From Pseudomonadota bacterium (lineage in GTDB: Bacteria; Pseudomonadota; Alphaproteobacteria; Rhizobiales; Rhizobiaceae), in assembly GCA_023428515.1 (NCBI GenBank), contig JAEYXI010000281.1:1-8076 (forward strand): a stretch of 8,076 nt of DNA, in the 5' to 3' direction. The notes below the pieces were generated by a model. It was given only the letters and a program-made list of their open reading frames with translations. It searched no databases and was not told where the DNA came from. The position numbers were made by a program, and so were the translations under genes. Positions within the stretch are counted from its first letter, which is position 1. Every line of letters begins with the position of its first letter. Positions 1-5,305 of the stretch are shown one piece after another.

Positions 1-27
1 CCTCTCCCCCGTTCGACGGGGGAGAGG
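1..27. repeat. Intergenic palindrome, CTCTCCCCC type, copy 1
   Basis: The arm CCTCTCCCCCG (1-11) is the exact reverse complement of CGGGGGAGAGG (17-27), giving an 11-bp stem with the 5-nt loop TTCGA. The element starts at the window edge and may extend further left. Copy 2, 29 bp downstream, has the same arms. Palindromes of this kind are common in intergenic DNA of Rhizobiales (known from experience, not searched here). There is no T-run after the stem, so I read it as a dispersed repeat rather than a classical terminator. Confidence 0.75.
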
Positions 28-56
28 AAACGACGGCCGCAATGCCTGGCGCTCTT

Positions 57-110
57 CCTCTCCCCCGGGCAGGGGGAGAGGTGGCTTGCGAAGCAAGACG
101 GAGTGGGGGT
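57..110. repeat. Intergenic palindrome, CTCTCCCCC type, copy 2 with tail
   Basis: CCTCTCCCCC (57-66) pairs perfectly with GGGGGAGAGG (72-81) around the loop GGGCA. A second small hairpin follows, CTTGC (85-89) with GCAAG (93-97) around GAA, and then the G-rich tail GGAGTGGGGGT (100-110). A strong stem, a small stem and a G-rich tail form the usual layout of this rhizobial intergenic repeat family. The possible GTG start at 103 lies inside this tail, which argues against it as the true start of the downstream ATPase gene. Confidence 0.75.
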
Positions 111-150
111 GCTTCAGCGCTCTGCGAGAGCCGGAATGGGTCGCCGCGAA

Positions 151-1026
151 ATGAATACCGGTCCCCACCCCACCACTTCCCCCGAGGCGCTCGCGGCGGG
201 CCTCGCCGCAATGCGCTACCTCGCCGACGATGGGCTGGCGACCGCGATCTTCCTTGCCATCCGTCTCGGCAAGCCGCTGCTGCTCGAAGGCGCGCCGGGC
301 GTCGGCAAGACAGAAGCTGCGAAGGCCATCGCCGGGCTCCTGTCGCGCGACCTCGTCCGGCTGCAATGCTACGAGGGCATCGACGCCGCGCATGCGCTCT
401 ACGAATGGAACTATCAGCGCCAGCTTCTCGCCATCCGTCAGGCCGGCGAGCGCGAGGTCGACATTTACGACGATCGCTTCCTGATCGCGCGTCCCTTGCT
501 GCAGGTTTTGCAGGATTCTGAACGCAAGATGCTGCTTGTGGACGAAATTGACAGGTCTGATCACGAGTTCGAGGCGTTACTCCTTGAATTCCTTTCGGAT
601 TTCCAGATCACGATTCCCGAACGCGGCACAATTTATTCACGCTCCCAGCCGCTCGTGGTATTGACCTCGAACCGCACGCGCGAGCTCGCAGAGGCGCTGC
701 GCCGCCGCTGCGTCTATCATTGGATCGCCTATCCCGACGCGACCCGCGAGGCCGCAATCATCATGCTGCGCGCCGGCGATGTCGCGGAAGCCACCGCTCG
801 CGCGGTCGCCAGGGCAGTCGGCGAAATCCGCCAAAAACCCCTCGCAAAACCGCCCGGCATCGCCGAGGCGGTCGAATGGGCGAACGCCGCGACCGTTCTC
901 GAAAAGGGCGGCAGCCCTTGGCCGGAAGCCTTCCGCCGCGCGCTCGGCGTGCTGATCAAGGACGAGGAGGATATGAGCTTCCTCAATCCCGAACTGGACC
1001 GCATCCTCGAAAGGGCGATGGCGTGA
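151..1026 (+). CDS. coxD: MoxR-family AAA+ ATPase, CoxD-like
   Basis: A 291-aa AAA+ ATPase of the MoxR/CoxD type. In CO-oxidising bacteria, CoxD is a chaperone-like ATPase that works with CoxE to mature the active site of the molybdenum hydroxylase. Visible motifs: Walker A GAPGVGKT (residues 47-54), a CoxD-like QCYEGIDAAHALYEWNY stretch (72-88), Walker B LLVDE (128-132), sensor 1 LTSN (171-174), an arginine-finger region RRR (184-186) and a sensor-2-like FRRAL (261-265). I chose ATG 151. ATG 136, with GAGAG just upstream, is nearly as good. GTG 103 is inside a repeat tail and is unlikely. The stop TGA overlaps the GTG start of the next gene, implying translational coupling with the VWA partner. 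The protein is cytosolic. Family assignment is firm; the exact client enzyme is unknown because no Cox structural gene is in the window. Confidence 0.9.
   Translation: MNTGPHPTTSPEALAAGLAAMRYLADDGLATAIFLAIRLGKPLLLEGAPGVGKTEAAKAIAGLLSRDLVRLQCYEGIDAAHALYEWNYQRQLLAIRQAGEREVDIYDDRFLIARPLLQVLQDSERKMLLVDEIDRSDHEFEALLLEFLSDFQITIPERGTIYSRSQPLVVLTSNRTRELAEALRRRCVYHWIAYPDATREAAIIMLRAGDVAEATARAVARAVGEIRQKPLAKPPGIAEAVEWANAATVLEKGGSPWPEAFRRALGVLIKDEEDMSFLNPELDRILERAMA
1010..1015 (+). promoter_or_regulatory. Ribosome-binding site fixing the GTG start of the VWA gene
   Basis: AAAGGG lies 7 nt before GTG 1023, inside the end of the ATPase gene. It supports 1023 as the start even though the frame stays open leftwards for another 300 bases without recognisable protein similarity. 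Confidence 0.6.
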
Positions 1027-2153
1027 CGGCTCTCCCCAGAGCGGCGCGTCCCTTCGCCGGATTCGCAAGGCATATCAGGCACTTCGGCTTCCCCGTCGCC
1101 GGCGCGCCGGCCATCGCCTTCATGCAAGGCGTCACCCTGCTCGGTCCCCGTTCGATGGAGGACATCAGGCAGGCCGCCCTTGCCACGCTTGGCCCCCGGC
1201 ACGACCGCATCGCCGAATTCGACGCGCTGTTCCGCAGCTTCTTTTACGGTGAGACCACCGTGACGGTGGATGCCGAGAACGACGAAGATACCGAGGTCAA
1301 GGATGACAGCGGCGTCGAGCAGGAAGGCGAGCAGCCGGAACTCAGGCAGGAGGAAAGTGGGGAGTCCGCTTCCGCACTCGAGCAGCTTGGCCGCAGGACA
1401 TTCCAGAGCGATCGCGAGACGCTTTCCGCCTTCCGCAAGGCGCTTCCCGCTGCCCTGCCGCAGCGCCGTTCCTTGCGCCCCGTGCGAACGAATGCGCGCG
1501 GCTCGCTCGATCTCAGGCGGGCGCTGCGCTCGATCGTTCGCGCCGATGGGGACGTGCCGTCGCCGCCTTTCCGCCGCCGGCCGACGGTATCGCGCAAGCT
1601 ACTGATTCTCATCGACATTTCTGGTTCGATGAAGCTTCATACCGTCGACTATCTCAAGCTCGCGCACAGCGCCGTGCAGGCAGCCGACCGCGTCGAGGTT
1701 TTTACCCTCGGCACAAGGCTGACCCGCGTCACGCGCGCCTTGCATATCCGCGAGTTGGACGCAGCCCTAGAGCGCGTCAGCGCGCTCGTCGAAGATTGGG
1801 ACGGTGGCACTCGCATCGGCCCAACGCTGCTCGCCTTTCTCTCAGTGCCGCGCTTCGCCGCCTTCGCGCGAGGCGCTGCCATTGTGCTCCTGTCGGACGG
1901 GCTGGAGCGCGGCGACCATGCCGAGATGGAGACCGCGGTCCGCCGGCTGGGCGCACGCGCCTTTCGCCTGTCGCTCGCCACGCCGCTCGCAGGCGACCCG
2001 CGCTTCAAGCCGCAGACGGCGGCGCTGAAGGCGATCCTTCCCTCTCTCGACGATTTGGTCGACGGCTCGTCGCTGTCCGACCTCGCCGACTTCATGCTGA
2101 CGCTCGCCCGGCCGGCTCCTTCGGCCGAAACCGTGTGGAGGAAGACCCTCTGA
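1023..2153 (+). CDS. coxE: von Willebrand factor A protein, CoxE-like
   Basis: A 376-aa VWA-domain protein of the CoxE type, partner of MoxR/CoxD ATPases in metal-centre maturation. The N-terminal part (about 1-80) holds the FARHIRHFGFPV stretch seen in this family. A very acidic linker follows (about 84-114, rich in Asp and Glu). The VWA domain begins near 190: the MIDAS motif DISGS is at 198-202, the conserved Thr in GGT at 263 and the third MIDAS Asp in LLSDG at 292, so the metal site looks complete. The start is GTG 1023, overlapping the ATPase stop (GTGA) and preceded by AAAGGG. The end overlaps the ATG of the amidohydrolase (TGATG). There is no signal peptide or membrane segment, so it is cytosolic. 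CoxE is the best name by similarity and neighbour, but a CO dehydrogenase link is not shown here. Confidence 0.88.
   Translation: MTALPRAARPFAGFARHIRHFGFPVAGAPAIAFMQGVTLLGPRSMEDIRQAALATLGPRHDRIAEFDALFRSFFYGETTVTVDAENDEDTEVKDDSGVEQEGEQPELRQEESGESASALEQLGRRTFQSDRETLSAFRKALPAALPQRRSLRPVRTNARGSLDLRRALRSIVRADGDVPSPPFRRRPTVSRKLLILIDISGSMKLHTVDYLKLAHSAVQAADRVEVFTLGTRLTRVTRALHIRELDAALERVSALVEDWDGGTRIGPTLLAFLSVPRFAAFARGAAIVLLSDGLERGDHAEMETAVRRLGARAFRLSLATPLAGDPRFKPQTAALKAILPSLDDLVDGSSLSDLADFMLTLARPAPSAETVWRKTL
2137..2143 (+). promoter_or_regulatory. Ribosome-binding site for the amidohydrolase
   Basis: GGAGGAA ends 9 nt before ATG 2153. It sets the start at the TGATG overlap, although the same frame is open back to 1796 inside the VWA gene. 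Confidence 0.65.
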
Positions 2154-3040
2154 TGCAGAAAGCCATCGACTCGCATTTCCACATCTGGCGGCAGAAGGAC
2201 CAGCCATGGCTGGTCGGGCCTATGGTGCCGCGCATCTTCGGACCCTACGAGGCGATCCGCCGCGACTATCCGATCGAGGAATTCCTGGCCGACCAGAAGG
2301 GATCCGGCGTCGAGAAGGCGGTTTATGTCCAGACCAACTGGGCAAAGGAGGATTTTGAAAACGAGGTCGCCTTCCTGACGGACACCGCGGAACGGACCGG
2401 CTGGCCGCACGCAATCGTTGGCTATGCCGACATGACGGTCGATGACGTGCGTCCGCAGATCGACCGGCTGAAGAAATATCCGCTGCTGCGTGGCGTGCGC
2501 ATGCAGCTTCACTGGCACGAGACGCAGGCTTTTCGCTTCGCCAGTTCCGCCGACCAGGTCATCGACCCGGTGGTGAAGAAAAATGTCGCACGTCTCAGGG
2601 ATTACGGTCTCTCCTTCGACCTCCAGCTTTTCCCCGCGCAGATGAAAGACGGGCTGGAACTCGTCGGCGAGAATCCGGAGACGAACTTCATCCTCACCCA
2701 TACCGGAATGCTGACCGATCTCGCGGAGCCGGTCGTAGAGGAGTGGAAGGCGGGCCTGCGCACGCTGGCCAAGGCTCCTAACCTCTACGCAAAACTCTCC
2801 GGCCTCGGCACCTTCGTCCATCGCAACGATCCGGAGGTCATCGGCACGGTGATCGACAACGCGGTCGAGATACTCGGCAGCGACCGTCTGATGTTCGGCT
2901 CGAATTTCCCGATCGAAAAGCTCTGGACGAGCCATGCCGAGCTGGTTGCGGCGCACCGCAAGGCCGTTGCGAAACACGGGCCGAAGGCCGAAGCCGACAT
3001 CTTCTGGAACACGGCAGAACGCGTTTATCGGCCGGTTTGA
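2153..3040 (+). CDS. Amidohydrolase family protein (COG3618-type, lactonase-like)
   Basis: A 295-aa single-domain TIM-barrel hydrolase of the Amidohydro_2 family. Relatives include sugar lactonases and 2-pyrone-4,6-dicarboxylate hydrolase. The strand-1 motif is DSHFHIW (D6, H8, H10). RGVRMQLHWH (113-122) is a likely substrate-binding strand. H183 in LTHTG is the strand-5/6 histidine. The strand-8 motif reads FGSNFP with Asn251 where catalytic members usually have Asp; this Asn form is, as I recall, shared by a subgroup. Length is normal. The gene begins at ATG 2153 with a strong GGAGGAA site and overlaps the VWA stop, so it belongs to the coxDE-like transcript. A lactone or similar cyclic ester/amide is the likely substrate, but which one cannot be told. 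It has no signal peptide, so it is cytosolic. Confidence 0.87.
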   Translation: MQKAIDSHFHIWRQKDQPWLVGPMVPRIFGPYEAIRRDYPIEEFLADQKGSGVEKAVYVQTNWAKEDFENEVAFLTDTAERTGWPHAIVGYADMTVDDVRPQIDRLKKYPLLRGVRMQLHWHETQAFRFASSADQVIDPVVKKNVARLRDYGLSFDLQLFPAQMKDGLELVGENPETNFILTHTGMLTDLAEPVVEEWKAGLRTLAKAPNLYAKLSGLGTFVHRNDPEVIGTVIDNAVEILGSDRLMFGSNFPIEKLWTSHAELVAAHRKAVAKHGPKAEADIFWNTAERVYRPV

Positions 3041-3078
3041 CGCCTCGTCGGGGCGCCGGCTATCGTGTCGGCGACATG

Positions 3079-3137
3079 GCGCTGGCGCTGGCGTCGCGCA
3101 ATGCGCGGCGCTTTGTGTTAAGCCGTTTCCCGAAACG
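3079..3137. promoter_or_regulatory. Small dyads between amidohydrolase and aldehyde dehydrogenase
   Basis: This 117-bp gap (3041-3157) holds GGCGCTGGCGCTGGCG (3079-3094, a short direct repeat), CGCGC-AAT-GCGCG (3095-3107) and CGTTTC-CC-GAAACG (3124-3137). The last sits 20 bases before the aldehyde dehydrogenase ATG and has the size of a repressor operator half-site pair. No convincing -35/-10 pair was found. Whether these sites mark a separate promoter, an operator or nothing is unknown. Confidence 0.3.
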
Positions 3138-3157
3138 ATTGAAGAGGCGAGAAATCC

Positions 3158-4585
3158 ATGAGCAATCACAGGAAATTCTATATCGACGGCAAGTGGGTCG
3201 ACCCCGTGAAGCCGGCGCTTCTCGACGTCATCGACCCCTCGACCGAAGAAGCCTACACGCAGATTTCCGTGGGATCGAAGGATGATGTGGACCGCGCGGT
3301 GGCCGCCGCGAAGGCGGCATTCCCGGCCTTTTCGTTGACCAGCAAGGCCGAGCGTCTGGCGCTGCTCCGGCGCATCCTCGAAATCTACAACGAGCGCTTC
3401 GAGGACATCGCTCAGGCCGTCAGCCAGGAAAACGGTTCGCCCATCAGCTGGGCGCGCGAGGCTCAGGCCTGGGCCGGCAGGGCGCACATGGAATCGACGA
3501 TCAAGGCGCTTGAGGACTACGAGTTCAGCGAGCGTCGTGGCGGGACCATGGTCGTCAAGGAGCCGATCGGCGTCTGCGCGCTGATCACGCCCTGGAACTG
3601 GCCGCTCAACCAGATCGTCTGCAAGGTCGCGCCTGCGATCGCCGCCGGCTGCACCGTGGTGCTGAAGCCCTCCGAGATCGCGCCGATCTCCGGCATCGTC
3701 TTCTCCGAGGTGATGGACGCTGCCGGAACGCCCAAGGGCGTCTACAACATGATCAACGGCACCGGGCCCGACGTGGGCCAGGTGATGGCCGGTCACCCCG
3801 ACGTGGACATGGTGTCGTTCACCGGCTCGACCCGCGCCGGCATCATCGTCGCCGAGACGGCGGCTAAGACCGTCAAGCGCGTCGCGCAGGAACTCGGCGG
3901 CAAGTCGGCCAACATCATCCTGCCGGACGCCGATTTCGAGCGCGCGGTGCGCGACGGCGTCAACGCCTGCTTCGGCAACAGCGGCCAGTCCTGCGACGCG
4001 CCGACCCGCATGCTCGTGCCCGCCACCCGCCACGACGAGGCGCTAGAGGTCGCCAAGAAGGCCGCCGAAGCCCATAATGTCGGCGACCCGCGTTCCGAGG
4101 ACACAAAGCTCGGCCCGGTGGTCAGCGAACTCCAGTTCAACAAGATCCAGGGCCTGATCGAGAAGGGCATCAAGGAAGGCGCGACGCTGGTGACAGGCGG
4201 GCTCGGACGTCCCGAGCACCTCAACCGCGGCTACTACGTCCGCCCGACCGTCTTCGGCCATGTGAAGCCTGGCATGTCGATCGAGAAGGAAGAAATCTTC
4301 GGCCCCGTGCTCTCCGTCGTCTCCTATGAGGACGACGACGATGCAGTGAAGATCGCCAACGACACGGTCTATGGGCTTGCCGCCTATGTGCAGTCAAAGA
4401 ATATCGAGCATGCGCGTTCCGTTGCCGCCAGGCTTCGCGCGGGCCAGGTGTCGATCAACTATCCGGAGTGGGACACGTTTGCGCCCTTCGGCGGCTACAA
4501 ACAGTCCGGCAACGGCCGCGAATATGCCGACTGGGCGATCCACGACTTCCTCGAGGTCAAGGGGATCATCGGCTACGGGGAGTAA
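3158..4585 (+). CDS. NAD(P)-dependent aldehyde dehydrogenase
   Basis: A 475-aa enzyme of the classical aldehyde dehydrogenase superfamily, oxidising an aldehyde to an acid with NAD(P)+. Catalytic and cofactor residues are all present: PWNW with N147, KPSE with K170 for the cofactor, FTGST at 221-225, catalytic base E245 in QELGGKS, nucleophile C279 in SGQSCDAP, and E379 in the EIFGP motif. The length is normal and there is no targeting signal, so it is cytosolic. ATG 3158 is preceded by AAGAGG (3142-3147). The substrate cannot be read from sequence. Its position 117 bp after the amidohydrolase, on the same strand, suggests it oxidises an aldehyde in the same pathway, either by read-through or from its own promoter. 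Confidence 0.93.
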   Translation: MSNHRKFYIDGKWVDPVKPALLDVIDPSTEEAYTQISVGSKDDVDRAVAAAKAAFPAFSLTSKAERLALLRRILEIYNERFEDIAQAVSQENGSPISWAREAQAWAGRAHMESTIKALEDYEFSERRGGTMVVKEPIGVCALITPWNWPLNQIVCKVAPAIAAGCTVVLKPSEIAPISGIVFSEVMDAAGTPKGVYNMINGTGPDVGQVMAGHPDVDMVSFTGSTRAGIIVAETAAKTVKRVAQELGGKSANIILPDADFERAVRDGVNACFGNSGQSCDAPTRMLVPATRHDEALEVAKKAAEAHNVGDPRSEDTKLGPVVSELQFNKIQGLIEKGIKEGATLVTGGLGRPEHLNRGYYVRPTVFGHVKPGMSIEKEEIFGPVLSVVSYEDDDDAVKIANDTVYGLAAYVQSKNIEHARSVAARLRAGQVSINYPEWDTFAPFGGYKQSGNGREYADWAIHDFLEVKGIIGYGE

Positions 4586-4594
4586 CACGCCTCA

Positions 4595-4622
4595 ACCTTC
4601 TCCCCGCTCACGGGGAGAAGGT
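4595..4622. repeat. Intergenic palindrome, CTTCTCCCCG type
   Basis: ACCTTCTCCCCG (4595-4606) and CGGGGAGAAGGT (4611-4622) form a perfect 12-bp stem with a CTCA loop. The tail GTGCCCGAAGCGGCCGG follows, as in the widespread alphaproteobacterial intergenic repeat of this type. It starts only 9 nt after the aldehyde dehydrogenase stop, so it may also stabilise the 3' end of that mRNA. It resembles, but is not identical to, the palindromes at 1-81. Confidence 0.75.
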
Positions 4623-4651
4623 GCCCGAAGCGGCCGGCATCCGCGATTGAC

Positions 4652-4683
4652 CCGTCGTCCTGAGCTTATCGAAAGGGAGACGG
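4652..4683. repeat. Degenerate GTCCTGAGCTT-type palindrome
   Basis: CCGTC (4652-4656) pairs with GACGG (4679-4683), and TCC (4658-4660) with GGA (4676-4678) across one bulged G. The loop contains GAGCTTATCGAA. The core resembles the common interspersed repeat CCTGAGCTTGTCGAAGG of alphaproteobacteria with several changes. It follows the previous repeat by 29 nt, so the gap before hicA is mostly repeat-derived. Confidence 0.45.
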
Positions 4684-4715
4684 CCGGCAGGCCAAGGGCG
4701 CAGTCTCGAATTTTT

Positions 4716-4719
4716 GAGG
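4716..4719 (+). promoter_or_regulatory. Ribosome-binding site of the hicA locus
   Basis: GAGG lies 4 nt before ATG 4724. It marks 4724 as the original start of hicA although this ATG is now out of frame with the HicA body. Confidence 0.5.
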
Positions 4720-4723
4720 TTTG

Positions 4724-4913
4724 ATGCTCAAGGATAGCCGCGATACGCAGATTGAAGTCGGACGGCTTCGAGCTGATGTCTGTGCGGGGTTCGCATCACA
4801 AGTTCAGGCATCCCGCAAGCGGCAGAATCGTCGTCGTGACGCATCCGCGCAAGGATATACCGCTCGGTACGGTCCGTTCGATCTATGCGCAGGCCGGCTG
4901 GGCAAAGGATTGA
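4724..4913 (+). pseudogene. hicA: HicA-type mRNA interferase toxin, apparently frameshifted
   Basis: The frame ending at TGA 4911-4913 encodes a typical HicA body: IRRLKSDGFEL from 4743, then VRGSHHKFRHP with the catalytic-type histidine, a THPRKDIPLGT loop and a C-terminal RSIYAQAGW helix. HicA is a small double-stranded-RNA-binding-fold ribonuclease that cleaves mRNA and is neutralised by HicB. That frame is closed by a TGA at 4722 and has no ATG before 4776. The natural start ATG 4724, with GAGG upstream, encodes MLKDSRD in another frame. MLKDSRD plus IRRLKSDG gives the expected HicA N-terminus, so about 5 nt seem lost (or 1 gained) near 4745. Weak starts at TTG 4752 or ATG 4776 would drop most of helix 1. 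A sequencing error is the main alternative. hicB begins 2 nt after the stop. Confidence 0.72.
4904..4909 (+). promoter_or_regulatory. Ribosome-binding site deciding the hicB start
   Basis: AAAGGA lies 6 nt before ATG 4916 within the last codons of hicA. It supports a 92-residue HicB rather than the longer open frame that begins at 4721. Confidence 0.6.
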
Positions 4914-4915
4914 CC

Positions 4916-5194
4916 ATGACGCACTATATCGCTCTGATCCACAAGGAAGCTGACAGCGGTTACGGCGTTTCGTTCCCCGATGTTCCGGGCGTGATTGCCG
5001 TTGGCGATACGTTGGACTCCGCTCTCCACGAGGCTGGCGTAGCCCTGGGCTTCGCCTTCGAGGACTGGGCGGGTGAGCGGCCCGCGCCGCGCACTCTGGA
5101 CGAGTTGCGCAAGGATGCCGAATTTCTGGAATGGTCGGCGGATGCGGTTGTCGCCGCTGTCATTCCCGCGAGCGGGATCGCTGAGGCGGCTTAA
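4916..5194 (+). CDS. hicB: HicB-family antitoxin, short form
   Basis: A 92-aa protein with the HicB partial RNase-H-like fold: an N-terminal strand HYIALIHK (3-10), the family signature GYGVSFPDVPG (15-25), then DTLDSALHEA (31-40) and a helical ALGFAFEDW segment. HicB binds and blocks HicA and often represses its own operon through a C-terminal ribbon-helix-helix or HTH domain. Here the protein ends soon after the RNase-H-like domain (AVIPASGIAEAA), so no DNA-binding domain is visible and autoregulation may be lost or done by others. The start is fixed by AAAGGA. The open frame continues upstream to 4721, but residues before M4916 are the shifted N-terminus of hicA and have no HicB similarity. 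It probably remains expressible even if hicA is dead. Confidence 0.82.
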   Translation: MTHYIALIHKEADSGYGVSFPDVPGVIAVGDTLDSALHEAGVALGFAFEDWAGERPAPRTLDELRKDAEFLEWSADAVVAAVIPASGIAEAA

Positions 5195-5225
5195 GACCTG
5201 AGACCGCGGCACCGGAGACCGGCCC

Positions 5226-5254
5226 GCCGGCCATGCGCAAGGCGCGCCGCCGGC
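5226..5254. terminator. Possible bidirectional hairpin at the convergent junction
   Basis: Between the two converging units, GCCGGC (5226-5231) can pair with GCCGGC (5249-5254), and within the loop GCGC (5235-5238) with GCGC (5242-5245) around AAG. The region is very GC-rich. No T-run follows on either strand, so it does not fit a standard intrinsic terminator. The rest of 5195-5305 shows nothing else. Confidence 0.25.
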
Positions 5255-5305
5255 CGAATTGCTTTCGCGAGTAGCGCGGGATGAAATGGCCTGGCGTTAC
5301 GACCC

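Noticed and set aside
1..110. CRISPR-like repeats
   Set aside because: Only two palindromes with different loops and no regular spacers; they match dispersed intergenic repeats better.
720..1022. Extension of the VWA gene upstream to 720
   Set aside because: The extra residues overlap the ATPase gene, are Arg/Gly rich and show no family similarity; GTG 1023 has a good ribosome-binding site and the typical overlap.
1649..4033. A 794-codon open frame on the - strand across the VWA, amidohydrolase and aldehyde dehydrogenase genes
   Set aside because: It lies antisense to three strongly supported genes; its translation is rich in Arg, Gly, Asp and His with no recognisable domain, as expected for the complement of GC-rich codons.
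5165..5176. CCCGC-GA-GCGGG hairpin at the end of hicB as a terminator
   Set aside because: Two-base loop, short stem, inside the coding region and no T-run.
4721..5194. A single 157-aa protein covering the hicA start and hicB
   Set aside because: Only the part from 4916 resembles HicB; the leading part is the hicA region read in a shifted frame.
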